Origin: Bos javanicus
Lineage: Eukaryota > Chordata > Mammalia > Artiodactyla > Bovidae
Assembly (NCBI RefSeq): GCF_032452875.1
Contig: NC_083868.1
Span: 37,924,537 to 37,988,536, forward strand
Direction of reading: 5' to 3'
Length of the DNA: 64,000 bases
The notes under the pieces are model-generated. The model saw nothing but the letters and a program-made list of their open reading frames with translations, was not told the origin of the DNA and did not search any database. Positions 44,370 through 55,035 of the stretch are shown here, one piece after another; position 1 is the first letter of the stretch, and each line of letters opens with the position of its first letter. A program made the position numbers and the translations under genes.

Positions 44370-44684
44370 GAGAAAGTGAATGTTACTCAGTTGTGTCCGA
44401 CTCTGCGACCCCATGGACTATACAGTCCATGGAATTCTCCAGGCCAAAATACTGGAGTGGGTAGCCTTTCCTTTCTCCAGGGGAATCTTCCCAACCCAGG
44501 GATCAAACCCAGGTCTCCTGCATTGTGGGTGCAATCTTTACCACCTGAGCCACAAGGGAAGCCCAAGAATACCAGAGCGGGTAGCCTATCCCTTCTCCAG
44601 GGGATCTTGCTGGCCCAGAAATCAAACTGGGGTCTCCTGCATTGCAGGCAGATTCTTTACCAACTAGGCTATCAAGGAAGATTT
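44370..44684 (-). mobile_element. Bov-tA SINE with duplicated tRNA-related half
   Basis: Bov-A body (44372-44480) and tRNA-related head (44481-44563, ending TGAGCCACAAGGGAAGCCC), followed by a second partial copy of the A-body end plus head (44564-44682: ACCAGAGCGGGTAGCCTATC, GATCTTGCTGGCCCAGAAAT C, TTCTTTACCAACTAGGC). The entire 315 bp lies between TSD copies CTAAAGCAT (44361-44369, 44685-44693), so the doubling belongs to the inserted unit or arose within it. Confidence 0.9.
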
Positions 44685-44693
44685 CTAAAGCAT

Positions 44694-45059
44694 AGCAGCC
44701 TATGTAATAGTCAAAAGCTCCTCTAGACTCCTTTTACCTCAGGAGAGTCCAAGCCTCATGGTTAAGCCCAACTTTCTGCTTGTGCTCAGAATCAACAAAT
44801 GATTCCAAGGCATGGTAGTAACTGTGAGATCATATAAAAAGGGCTCTTTTCACTATGTAATTTTATCTCCTCTAGTTCTTATTCATATCACACTTTCAAC
44901 ATCTTAAAAATTAGATTTATGATTATTTGTTTATTTTTTAGATATTTTATCACAAGCACTGGCCTGATAAAATATCTAGTGGTTAACTTTCAAACTTTTC
45001 AACAGAGGGATAAATTCTTATGTTTTCTCTTCTCCCTCACTATTATTATTTATCATTTG
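44694..45059. other. Unassigned stretch
   Basis: About 370 bp with no recognised gene or repeat. Confidence 0.4.
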
Positions 45060-45245
45060 TTACATGCCAAATGCAATCTAATTGCTTTACAGTAAGTAAC
45101 TCCTATTAGATATATAACTATTCCAATTTTCCCTATTTTAGAGTAACTCAGGCTCATGGTGGCTTATACAGCTAGGAAGTAAGGGCATTCGGATTTTGTC
45201 ACTGACCATATGACTGGAAAATGCATACTTTTTACCATAATGCTA
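45060..45245 (-). mobile_element. MIR SINE remnant, antisense
   Basis: CTATTTTAGAGTAACTCAGG CTCATGGTGGCTTATACAGC TAGGAAGTAAGG and ACTTTTTACCATAATGCTAT A follow the antisense MIR order ('ccattttacagatgaggaaactgaggc...cacacagctagtaagtgg'). Diverged. Confidence 0.7.
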
Positions 45246-47531
45246 TATAATATTGTTTTCTTTCTTTGTCTTTTTTACTCCAAATTATAAATATTCTATA
45301 TCTAATTATATTCTATATAACAATATCTATTATGTGCACATATATATATCTTTCCCAAGAAATGATTCATACACAAGTTTCCCATCAGACAAATGGGTTT
45401 GTCCTCCAGGACTTGTACTTTAAAGTGTGATCTTGTATTCAATACATAATTTCCTGAATCTCACTTTACTCATCTATAAAAAGTAAGAATAATATCCCAT
45501 TGAGCAGTTCTATGACAGGCGTAATGATAAGGGGACAATTTTAAAATCATAAATCATTGTCAATATTTCAGTTATCATTTCCATTAATAGACAGGCACAT
45601 TCATATCTTGACAAGATTTTGGTTGTGCATATCTTTTTTGTAGTTAACTTCATCACATGCCAATTACAGTTAAACCAAACAGTCAACTTCTTATTCAATT
45701 GTGCAGGATAACCAGCTAATCTCATTATTGAACTTGGTACATTATATTGAATTATATACCATAAGTGTCAAGGAAAGGTCCTTAAATAAGCCATCAGCAG
45801 TATAGGATTTTAATCTCAGTTGGCTTGCCAAAGACATTTTAATTGATTGCACTGTTAAGTTCGCTGAAACCACTAACAGAGGCCATAAGAAAATTAAGCT
45901 CTGCTAGTTGTTTAAAAAAAAAAAAAGGATGAAAAGAGAGAAAGACTAGTTTTTAAAACAAAGACAGATATGTTGAAAATCATTCAGGCATAAATAATGT
46001 CTGCACAACATATTCAGTCTCTATTTGGCAAAAATTTCTATACAGAAAAGCATGAAGATTTTTGTTTTCCCTTTAAATAGCACCAAATACTGAGAAATTG
46101 GTTCTCATCATGATGGACTCTGATGCATTGCAGCCACCAGACCCAATTTTTACACCATCAGTCAACTGAAATTATGTTCCACATAATTAAGGCATAATTA
46201 CAGTGTGGAGTTTATTTGTGAAACAGAGTCTTAGCACACACCCATTTAGTTTACACAAATATTACTACATTCTCATTGAAACTGGGAAAGAGAGAGAGAA
46301 AAATAAGGGATGAGAAAATGAGGAAAAAGCAAGAAAGAAACCCTGGAATGAGAGAAACATTTCTGTGTTTAATTTTCTACCCTTTGGCTTTTGAAATTAT
46401 TTCTCCAGAACTAAAATGCTAAAAACAAACAAGCAAAATTAACTGTTGTGATTTTTCAAGAGTAATTTTGATTACATGAGATTTTGTAACCTAACTACTT
46501 TTTAAGATGTTACATCACTCTGTTTAGAAATGGATAATTAACTTGTTGTGCTTTTAAAAAGACTCCCTGCTCCTCTTTTATTTGAAACTAATTTACCTTA
46601 TGAAGAAATCATGGCAAGTATTTCTATCTTATAAAAATCAATCTCAGAAGTTCAGAAGATAAATCTGGGATCACACGGCTTTTATTTCCAATAAGTCTTT
46701 ATTCCGCTACATATTCCATATATAATAAGTCTTTATTCTCTAGATTTGTGCTCTTTTTATGGCTATATTTCTTGTACACTACACTTACACATGCAAATAT
46801 ATTTGTGCACACAAGCTAAACAAATTTGAGTATGTCATAAATGCACACAAAAAGTTTAAAAGAATCATAATAAAAGAATAATTTTTTTAAAAAAGGAAAT
46901 GAAGTTTTCCCCAAGGAATTCCATAACTTTTTAATTTTTAATAAACTGAAATTACTATTTTCACATATTTTGTCAATTGCCGTGCTTTACTGTAGATGGT
47001 TCAAATTATATTCAGTTTTTAATTTGTTAAAGGACTAGTGCTAAAAGTTAATGTTTTCTAACTTCTCAATTTTTTGACAATTTTTTTCCCTAAACTTTTA
47101 TAGACTAATTAATGGACTTTTCCTTAAAAGGTAAAGCACTGTATGAAGCATGTTAATACTTCATGGATGGCACGTAGGCACTTTGTTGGCATCATCTACC
47201 CTTCCAAATTTAGTCTTTGGCATTTGAAGGCTAAGTCGGAGAAATCAAATGTATTGTCTATATAAAATTCAGGTAAACCTAATGGCAAGTCTCAATTTTG
47301 ACAGGTTTTTAATTAACCAGATGTTCACATGCACTAAACACAATCAGACCAAGGAATGCATTATACATCCAGATCCTGATTAGTGTTCACATTTAGACTT
47401 CAGACGGATTAGAGAACTTACTAGCTTATTGACTGAGAGAAATGAACTTGATAAAAACATACCAGTAACAAGAAACATAAGCATTTCAAAAGAAAATGCA
47501 TTTTAGAATAAAAAGCACTTTAGGACAACTT
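45246..47531. other. Unassigned AT-rich stretch
   Basis: 2.3 kb without gene or recognised repeat. Contains a 12-13-bp poly-A near 45912 and a short purine-rich patch near 46285-46340. Composition is AT-rich and frames are short. Confidence 0.45.
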
Positions 47532-47909
47532 AAGCTACTGTACAAAAAAGATCTCCATGACCCAGATAATCATGATGGTGTGATCACTCACCTAGAGCCA
47601 GACATCCTGGAACGTGAAGTCAAGTGGGCCTTAGAAAGCATCACTATGAACAAAGCTAGTGGAGGTGATGGAATTCCAGTGGAGCTATTTCAAATCCTGA
47701 AAGATGATGCTGTTAAAGTGCTGCACTCAATATGCCAGCAAATTTGGAAAACTCAGCAGTGGCCACAGGACTGGAAAAGGTCAGTTTTCATTCCAATCCC
47801 AAAGAAAGGCAATGCCAAAGAATGCTCAAACTACCACACAATTGCACTCATCTCACACACTAGTAAAGAAATGCTCAAAATTCTCCAGCCAGGCTTCAGC
47901 AATACGTGA
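47496..47909 (+). pseudogene. BovB RT fingers remnant
   Basis: 137 codons; the first ~13 lie upstream of the LINE. Then YKKDLHDPDNHDGVITHLEP, NKASGGDGIPVELFQILKDD and KKGNAKECSNYHTIALISH, the pre-RT and finger blocks. The frame is lost near 47890 by a deletion in CTCCAGCCAGGC. Confidence 0.8.
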
Positions 47910-48063
47910 ACCGTGAACTTCCAGATGTTCAAGCTGGTTTTAGAAAAGACAGAGGGGAACCAGAGATCAAATTGCCAACATCCACTGGATCATTGAAAAA
48001 GCAAGAGAATTCCAGAAAAATATTTATTTCTGCTTCATTGACTATGCCAAAGCCTTTGACTGT

Positions 48064-48447
48064 GTGGATCACAATAAACTGTGGAAAATTCTGAAAGCGA
48101 TGGGAATACCAGACCACCTGACCTGCCTCTTGAGAAATCTGTATGCAGATCAGGAAGCAGCAGTTAGAACTGGACATGGAACAACAGACTGGTTCCAAAT
48201 AGGAAAAGGAGTATGTCAAGGCTGTATGTTGTCACCCTGCTTGTTTAACGTATATGCAGAGTACATCATGAGAAATGCTGGGCTGGAAGAAGTACAAGCT
48301 GGAATCAAGATTGCCAGGAGAAATATCAATAACCTCAGAAATGCAGATGACGCCACCCTTATGGCAGAAAGTGAAGAGGAACTCAAAAGCCTCTTGATGA
48401 AAGTGAAAGAGGAGAGTGAAAAAGTTGGCTTAAAGCTCAACATTTAG
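48064..48447 (+). pseudogene. BovB RT palm remnant with mutated catalytic box
   Basis: 127 codons from MDHNKLWKILKAMGIPDHLT through GHGTTDWFQIGKGVCQGCML to NNLRNADDATLMAESEEEL. The Tyr of YADD is replaced by Asn (TAT to AAT). The frame ends at TAG in LKLNI*. The two Asp are kept, but the substitution and truncations make it inactive by expectation. Confidence 0.82.
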
Positions 48448-48637
48448 AAAATGAAGATCATGGCATCTGGTCCCATCACTTCATGGGAAATAGATGGGGA
48501 AACAGTGGCTGACTTTATTTTTCTGGGCTCCAAAATCACTGCAGATGGTGACTGTAGCCATGAAATTAAAAGACGCTTACTCCTTGGAAGGAAAGTTATG
48601 ACCAAGCTAGATAGCATATTCAAAAGCAGACATTACT

Positions 48638-49102
48638 TTGCCAACAAAGGTCCATCTAGTCAAGGCTATGGTTTTTCCAGTGGTCATGTATGGATGTGAG
48701 AGTTGGACTCTGAAGAAGGCTGAGCGCCGAAGAATTGATGCTTTTGAACTGTGGTGTTGGAGAAGACTCTTGAGACTCCCTTGGACTGCAAGGAGATCCA
48801 ACCAGTCCACTCTGAAGGAAATCGGTCCTGGGTGTTCTTTGGAAGGAATGATGCTAAAGCTGAAGCTCCAATATTTTGGTCACCTCATGCGAAGAGTTGA
48901 CTCATTGGAAAAGACTCTGATGCTGGAAGGGATTGGGGGCAGGAGGAGAAGGGGTCGACAGAGGATGAGAGGGCTGGATGGCATCACTGACTCGATGGAC
49001 GTGAGTCTGAGTGAACTCTGGGGGTTGGTGATGGACAGGGAGGCCTGGCGTGCTGCGATTCATGGGGTCGCAGAGTCCAACACGACTGAGAGATTGAACT
49101 GA
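48638..49102 (+). pseudogene. BovB C-terminal remnant
   Basis: 154 codons: KVHLVKAMVFPVVMYGCESW, KAERRRIDAFELWCWRRLLR, EIGPGCSLEGMMLKLKLQYF GHLMRRVD, RRRGRQRMRGLDGITDSMDV. This is the region after the RT core in BovB, in a different phase from 48064-48447. Confidence 0.8.
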
Positions 49103-49332
49103 ACTGAACTGAAGCTATTGTAGGGTATGGAAAATACTATGGAGCAAAACCATGTTAAATAAAATAACTATAAAGTGCATTCTGAAAAGAATAACTGAAA
49201 TTTTTCTCAAAGACTGTAGTATCTAGTTTTAAATTGACCTTTCTATGCTTGCCTTCTGGTGATTTAATTGTATTTTAGCATCTTACCAGTAAATGATAAT
49301 AAAAATGAGTCATATCATAAAACTTTTATATC

Positions 49333-49368
49333 CACACTTGATCTTAGCCAAAAAGTTGAGAAGCAGTT
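49333..49368 (-). pseudogene. U2 snRNA 5' fragment, retroposed
   Basis: On the minus strand the 36 bp match the first ~35 nt of U2 snRNA: the segment TTTTTGGCTAAGATCAAGTG is characteristic of the 5' end of U2 (stem I and branch-point neighbourhood), preceded by a diverged GCTTCTC. A perfect 14-bp repeat AAAACTTTTATATC flanks it (49319-49332, 49369-49382), marking an insertion by target-site duplication. No Sm site, no 3' part and no promoter (PSE) seen, so it is a pseudogene fragment, not a gene. Confidence 0.85.
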
Positions 49369-49382
49369 AAAACTTTTATATC

Positions 49383-50552
49383 TAGCACAGTTTAAAAGAT
49401 AAACAAGTCTAATGCAAACTAAGATAGTATATAACAAATTTCTTTATGAATTTAATGCTCCCTTGAAACTTAAGACTTAAAATTTGTTCAATTTGTACTT
49501 ATAAATTTGGTAATAATTTTCACACATTGCCCCTCTAAAAAACATTACAAACCTTTTCTGTGCAAGACATTTTTCTAAGCACTAAATAAATAATTCTGAG
49601 GAATAAAAAACTAGTCTCATGTCAAGGATCTTGTCTCAAATTGAGTAATTAATTATGGAGTGCTCCTGAGCCTCCTATGAGAAACAATAACCAATTATGC
49701 AAACTGAAGGAGAAAACATTATAGCATACTCTCTTTGTGGTCTATTCTGGTCCTCAAATTGTTTATGAAATCAAGATTGAAGTGGAAATATCCACTTCAA
49801 ACTTGAGATGACTGACTCATCCTGAATTTGGTCAAGCTACGTTAATAAAGAAAAAATTATTTAATGGGGAATTCTACTTAAAAAGAAGGACAGAATCTTG
49901 TTGTTGTTGAATGAGGAAAGAGTTGTTTTAATTTCAAGAGCCTTCCTTTATGTATTCAGGCAAAACTTGGAGGCCTGAGCATTTTGCTGAGTCAGAGTGT
50001 AGAGAGAATGGTTCTGTGATTTAAAGGTGGTTCCTGTGAGACAGAAAGGGAAGGAGAAATGAGGAATTAAGAAAGGGGACGAGAGAAGAGACAGACACAT
50101 TCAAAGGTTGAGACCACAGTGGGGATGGTTCCTGGTCTGAGAGGAGATGCAGTCTGCCATATCTTTGGGGAAAACATTATGAAAACCACTAGAATCTATG
50201 ACAGCTTGAGAAGGAATTTTAGACTGGTTAGGCTGATCTCTGCTTCTCCCTGTTGGCGCCCTCCCAGCCTTGCTTTAGCTGGAAGAAGTGATGAGCTCCA
50301 GAAAGCATACAGCTAATCTTTCTTACAGCACAGGTAAGTTTCTTTATCAGTATCTTCAGCAAAAAAAAAAAAAAAAAAAAAAATTCTGGGTTCATAAACT
50401 CTTCTTTTGTTGGCGGTTTGATTTTTAAAGCTAGCCATTAATATTGCTTGCTTTCATAAGTAATGTGCTTGAATTTCCCAAGATTCATTTTCTATTTTGA
50501 GCAAAGCTATCAGATCTAGTCATTGTTCCTCTAATAAAGAATATTTCTAAGG
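49383..50552. other. Unassigned stretch
   Basis: About 1.2 kb. An L2-like hint near 49555-49650 (GTGCAAGACATTTTTCTAAG CACTAAATAAATAATTC), a poly-A of 23 at 50361-50383, and a 65-codon frame at 50119-50316 followed by CAGGTAAGTT near 50331. No gene can be supported. Confidence 0.4.
50361..50383. repeat. Poly-A run of 23
   Basis: Uninterrupted A run. The preceding sequence does not match a retroposon family I know, so its origin is unclear. Confidence 0.9.
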
Positions 50553-50565
50553 AATAGAACATGGT

Positions 50566-50697
50566 GAGTAAGTGATAGTGATAGTTGCTCAGCCATGCCT
50601 GACTTTTGCAGCCCCCATGGACTGTAGCCTGCCAGGCTCCTCTGTCCATGGAATTTTCCAGGCAAGATTACTGGAGTGGGTTGCCGTTTCCTTCTCC
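50566..50697 (-). mobile_element. Bov-A SINE monomer
   Basis: 3' tail GAGTAAGTGATAGTGATAG, then an antisense Bov-A monomer (CTGTAGCCTGCCAGGCTCCT, AGGCAAGATTACTGGAGTGG) ending at TTCCTTCTCC. A perfect 13-bp TSD AATAGAACATGGT is at 50553-50565 and 50698-50710. No tRNA-related head. Confidence 0.95.
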
Positions 50698-50774
50698 AAT
50701 AGAACATGGTAGGATTGACAAAATGTGATGCTTGAGGTTCTGCAGCTTGTGCTTGCTTTCTAGAACTGCTCACT

Positions 50775-51000
50775 GTGGGGAGACAACCACCACGTCCCGA
50801 GGACACTCAAGCAGCACAGAGAGGTCTGCATGGTGAGGCAGCACCAGTTTGCTGGCTGTGTGACTGAACCACCAGGCAAGTGGGTCCTCCCAGCTGCAGT
50901 CAAGCCTTCAGATAACTGCAGCTCTGACTGACATCTTGATTGCAGCCTTGTGAGCGGTTGGAGGCAGAACCACCTAGAACTGCCCACACCTCAATTCCGG
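50775..51000 (+). mobile_element. MaLR-type LTR (MLT1-like), 3' portion
   Basis: AGCACCAGTTTGCTGGCTGT GTGACTGAACCACC, CAGCTGCAGTCAAGCCTTCA GATAACTGCAGC and GACATCTTGATTGCAGCCTT GTGAGCGG follow the internal order of MLT1 LTRs. Subfamily not determined. The flanking poly-A signal region is poorly preserved. Confidence 0.75.
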
Positions 51001-51785
51001 ACAATTTTTTATTTTTGGTGTGAAACATTTATTGCTCTATTAACCAGCCTCTCAAAGTCCTCTTCATAAACAGGGTCCCACAAGGATTTGAGAGTTCCTT
51101 TCTCAGGAAGGCAACCTGGTGATGAGACACCTATGGTAATAAGCTCCAAGAGGGTGGCTATTGCCCGCTGGGCTCAGATTCCAGAGACTGAAGCACCACA
51201 AGCTTCTTCTTCAGCTCCAGTCTAAGAACTGAATGCAATGATCCAGGCACCCTTCACAAAAGGGAGAATAATTTGTTTTTCCAAAAACACACAGAGGTGA
51301 GTGTGTGCTCTAGACCATCAGAAACATGATGACTAAGTTCTATTTCAACTTAACTCACAGCGTCTGAGAAAAACAATGACCATTAAGTGGCACTCAAACC
51401 TCTGATTATCTTTTCCCTCATCTCAGGGGATTAGAAACAAAGGATGAGCTGGTTAAATTGAAGACTTTGGGATTTTTCCACTCCTGTCAGCTCCAGTTCA
51501 TATTGTATTAAAGGGCAGAACTTGCCTCCTGGTTTTCTCGAATCACAGCATCTTTTAAGCACACAGTCATAAGCCTTTACGTGATCTCCTCTCTCATGCT
51601 ATTAAAATATTGGAAACACTAGGCATGCACAATTGGTTTTTACTCATATTTTTAGATTTTTCTTTCATTCATTTATTTGGTCATTAAAAAAAAAAAAAAA
51701 AAAGACTGGATATAAAAGGTACCTAGATAAAGCCCTTACCCAGGTAAGTAAGACATTACTTTGTAATAGTGTGTGACAGTTTGTC
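51001..51785. other. Unassigned stretch
   Basis: About 780 bp between two MaLR-like LTR fragments. It could be internal or unrelated sequence; nothing recognised. Poly-A of 18 at 51686-51703. Confidence 0.4.
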
Positions 51786-52230
51786 TTTTTAAAAACTGAC
51801 CACAGCATATTTCTGGCCCCACTCTTCCTGTAGACCCCTGACACACATGCATCAGGAGCTGGGGTTTCTCTCCCTTCCACTGGAACTGGAAACTGGGCAG
51901 GCCTCTGTGACTCACTCAGTGAATAAAATTCAGCAGGAGTTATGTGCTGCTTGCAGTCCAGGACGAGGTCACAAAAGGCAAAATAACTTTTCTCTCTTTC
52001 CACTGGCTTTGGAATTCTGAGTCTGCATGCAAGATTCCTGGTTATCCTAATGCTGCCACGCTGGAGAGAGAGCACTCAGATACATACAAAGAGGACTGAG
52101 AAGCCCCAGGTTTTCCAGCCCCCAGATGTTCAAGTCTGCAAGTGTGGAACATGTGAGGAGGCAAGTCTGATTCTGCATTCCGGCTACATGTAACTGTGTA
52201 GCTGCATGGGGGGATCTCATAGAAAACCCA
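51786..52230 (+). mobile_element. MaLR-type LTR (MLT1-like), 5' portion
   Basis: ATATTTCTGGCCCCACTCTT, CTGTGACTCACTCAGTGAAT AAAATTCAGCAGGAG, TAATGCTGCCACGCTGGAGA GAG and CAGGTTTTCCAGCCCCCAGA follow the order of MLT1 LTR 5' sequence. The 136-codon minus-strand frame across it is its complement and not a gene. Confidence 0.7.
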
Positions 52231-52439
52231 GTAGCTAACCCCTCCAACCACCAAATACGTGAACAAAAGAAGTGATTCTTATTGTTCTTAAGCCATTGTT
52301 TTGGAGTGGTATGTTATGCAAGAGATAAGGAAAACATGAGAAGACAGAGAAAATAAACAAATAAGTCAATGAATATAAAGTACATCACAAAGGCAAAGAA
52401 ATCAAAAAAGCAACGAAAGAGATTAGGAGGACCAGGTAG

Positions 52440-52620
52440 TGAAAGAAGGAATTCATTACTTTAAACAGGGTTCTAGGAAAGTCTTGGCTGACATGTGGAC
52501 ATTTGGGCAGAGACCGAAAGAGAGCTGACTTTGTGAGTGTTTGGGAAGAAACACTGTCAGAGAACAGCAGTGCAAAGGCTCTGGGGTGAGCGTGTGCACA
52601 GTCCTTTGCAAAAAATAAGG
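52440..52620 (+). mobile_element. Ancient mammalian repeat remnant (L2-like)
   Basis: GTTCTAGGAAAGTCTTGGCT GACATGTGGACATTTGGGCA GAGACC and GAACAGCAGTGCAAAGGCTC TGGGG match the order of an old mammalian repeat ('gacatttgagcagagacctgaa...cagcaagtgcaaaggccctgagg'), same family as hinted at 9490 and 14016. Confidence 0.6.
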
Positions 52621-53959
52621 GACAAGACAACTAAAGCAGGGAAAAAAGGAGGGTGAGAGTAGTAGGAAATTGGGTCTTTGAGTATAAATGGGCCAAAAGG
52701 ATATAAAGGTATAATTGTTTGCCTTCCCTATAATTAAGGGAAAGGATAAAAACAAAGTATGGCACTGAAAGTCCTTACAGTACCAAGAATAACTCCAGCT
52801 TCAAGCTCTTTGCCAAATTTTCACAATCTACTTTGATTAACAAGCATAGCCTCATTTTGCTTGGCTAAATTCAGCTCATAGCCTATTTGCATACCAATGA
52901 TTTTTAAACCACACAGAAAACAATTTGCCCCTGGTGTGATTCATAAGCACCGGAATGCAAATAAATCATTCAAGACAACTTTTAAAAGCACATATTGCAA
53001 AACATTCATCTTGTAGATACCCTGTTTTACTAGGATGCCCTAAATTTTACTGCCTTTTCCAGAATAAGTGATTAATCCAATCTGTAATTTTGTTTGTGAG
53101 ATAAATGCTATCATGAAAACATAGCCATTGAACAGGAAAGCATCTTTTATCTGTGGCTCATCTTTTATCTTTGTCTCAAAGTGTTTCACTGTTGGCAGAA
53201 AGTATGCTTTTGTCTGTCGCTAGTGGAATAATATAAACTCACATAAGCTGTGCTTAAGGGATTGTGTTAGTTGACATGAAGCACTGATTGAATCTGGATT
53301 TAGATACAGCTGTCACATGGACTGCTGGAAAATATGGTGAGGTTTGGGACTTGGGAAATGACAGATTACCTAGATAAACTTTATGGAGCTCTAACTCCCT
53401 TCTCCCCATCATCATGCACACATTCATGAAACAGGATACTAGTGACATTTAACTGGTTTGTGTTTTAGTAGTCATAAAACAGAAAACAAAGGATGAAAAA
53501 CTTAAATGCAAGTAAAAGGAAGTTAAACCTTGGAAAAATTCTGCTAGGGTAATTAAAAAGTGACTAAGTGGTTGCTGTTCAGTAGAATTACACCCCAAAT
53601 CCCAGGAAATTATATGTAAAACAATGTTTATTTGCTGAGGCTTATGGGCTCTCATGGTTACTTTTTGATACAGATAGTAAATCATTCATTCATTATGCTA
53701 CCATTCTTGATTTCTTTTGTTTTCTTTTTGGAGCCATCACACTGTTCATGCTATAGTTATTATTTTGCTTCTCAATATTTCTGGGCTTCAGTTTGTTTGC
53801 TTACTTTTCAGAAAATAGCAGAGAACTTTTTCACTGCAAGCTTCTATGGTTTAGTGGCAGGCCGATCAACCCAAATTTGAGGAACAGGGAAGTTATAAAG
53901 GATAATTTTGTACAGTCAGGGGTCTTTCTTTCCTATTGTTCTCCATGTGATAAGTGGCT
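52621..53959. other. Unassigned stretch
   Basis: About 1.3 kb, AT-rich, no recognised gene or repeat. A short imperfect repeat of CATCTTTTATCT near 53140-53170. Confidence 0.45.
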
Positions 53960-53974
53960 TCACTTAGAAGAAGG

Positions 53975-54135
53975 AACATAAACTGCAGTTAGACAAAGAT
54001 TTGAACCCTGCTCCACCACTTACCACCCCTGTGGCCTGGGTCAAACTATTTAATCTCTTTAAACCTTTGTATCCTTAATCTTCAAAATGGAGATATCTGA
54101 CACCACTTTAGAAGGTTTACATGAGAAAAAGGAAA
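53975..54135 (+). mobile_element. MIR SINE remnant
   Basis: GTTAGACAAAGATTTGAACC CTGCTCCACCACTTACCACC CCTGTGGCCTGGGTCAAACT ATTTAATCTC and AATCTTCAAAATGGAGATAT are in MIR order ('ggttcgaatcctggctctgccacttac...aatctctc...tgtaaaatggggat'). Confidence 0.82.
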
Positions 54136-54167
54136 AAAAAATCTCAATTTTCAGTACACTTTTGCCA

Positions 54168-54275
54168 CTCATTCAACAACTATTTGTTGAACTTGCAACA
54201 TGTTCTAGGAACTGTTTTGGGTTCTGGACATTCAGGGTTAAGTATTTGACTTCATAGAGGTTATATTCTGGTAGA
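54168..54275 (+). mobile_element. L2-like 3' end remnant
   Basis: CACTCATTCAACAACTATTT GTTGAACTTGCAACATGTTC TAGGAACTGTTTTGGG...GAGGTTATATTCTGGTAG follows the L2 3' end order. Confidence 0.65.
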
Positions 54276-54602
54276 TACTTTTTTAATGAATTAATATTTT
54301 ATAAGCTGTTGCTGTAAAACATAACCCAAGAGGGAGAAAAAGACACTTGGTATCTATTTCTAGCTCTGATACTAACATAGTAATGACGTGTTCCTGGGCT
54401 TAAATATGATATGAGAGCAAACATGCATGTGTGTCACTACAAAATTTTTTTTTCTTCTAATTTTATAGTTCAGTATTTCCGAACTAGCTAATATTGAGAG
54501 TGGAGTACATCTCAAGTTTGCATTAAAATATTATTAATGATTCCTGATTCTAGGAAATTGGATTAGATGTAGCTTTTCTTATGTGTAGCACTATGTAGAT
54601 CT

Positions 54603-54809
54603 GGGGCTCCCTGGTGGCTCAGACAGTAAAGCATCTGCCTGCAATGCGGGAGACCTGGGTTCGATCCCTGGGTCGGAAAGATCCCCTGGAGAAGGAAATA
54701 GCAACCCACTCCAGTACTCTTGCCTAGAAAATCCCATGGATGGAGGATCCTGGTAGGCTATAGTCCATGGGGTTGCAGTGAGTCAGACATGACTAAGCAA
54801 CTTCACGTC
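54603..54809 (+). mobile_element. Bov-tA SINE, sense, intact box B
   Basis: Head GGGGCTCCCTGGTGGCTCAG ACAGTAAAGC, box B GGTTCGATCC at 54658-54667 (matches the pol III consensus), body GCAACCCACTCCAGTACTCT TGCC, 3' end GTCAGACATGACTAAGCAAC. A perfect 12-bp TSD CTATGTAGATCT is at 54591-54602 and 54810-54821. Very well preserved. Confidence 0.96.
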
Positions 54810-54828
54810 CTATGTAGATCTAAAAGGC

Positions 54829-55035
54829 CTTCAGGTGGCTCAGTGGTAAAGAATCCACCTGTCAATGCAAGAGACGTAGGTTCCATCCCTGGGTCAGGAA
54901 GATCCCCTGGAGAAGGGAATGACAACCCACTCCAGTATTCTTGCCTGGAAAACTCCATGGACAGAGGAGCCTGGTGGGATACAATCAATGGAGTCACAAA
55001 GAGCTAGACGTGACGGAGCAACGGAGCACACATGC
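54829..55035 (+). mobile_element. Second Bov-tA SINE in the same target
   Basis: Head CTTCAGGTGGCTCAGTGGTA AAGAATCC, body, 3' end GAGCTAGACGTGACGGAGCA AC. TSD ATGTAGATCTAAAAGGC (54812-54828) against ATGTAGATGTAAAAGGC (55036-55052), 16 of 17 bases. The left TSD copy overlaps the right TSD copy of the preceding SINE. More diverged in its head (GGTTCCATCC), hence probably older. Confidence 0.94.

Larger units (their letters stand above)
47538..49111 (+). mobile_element. BovB LINE, 5'-truncated, 1.6 kb, sense
   Basis: Starts at CTGTACAAAAAAGATCTCCA just before the RT and runs to the 3' end AGATTGAACTGAACTGAACT G. Three large frames cover almost all of the RT and C-terminal part, with few frameshifts. 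The catalytic box reads NADD in place of YADD and a stop (TAG, about 48445) follows LKLNI. A near-perfect pair AAGCTACTGTA (47532-47542) and AAGCTATTGTA (49112-49122) is a candidate TSD overlapping the truncation point by microhomology. Confidence 0.95.

Noticed and set aside
47538..49111. Functional BovB reverse transcriptase gene
   Set aside because: Endonuclease is absent, frames are split, the catalytic box is NADD and a stop follows it.
49333..49368. Functional U2 snRNA gene
   Set aside because: Only about 36 nt of the 5' end, with no Sm site, no 3' stem-loops and no PSE seen; flanked by a TSD.
51665..52075. 136-codon minus-strand frame
   Set aside because: It is the complement of a MaLR-type LTR and ends in a poly-Phe stretch from the poly-A run. 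No domain and no plausible start context.
54603..54690. tRNA gene (intact box B GGTTCGATCC)
   Set aside because: It is the tRNA-related head of a Bov-tA SINE; there is no complete cloverleaf and the body and TSD identify it as a SINE.
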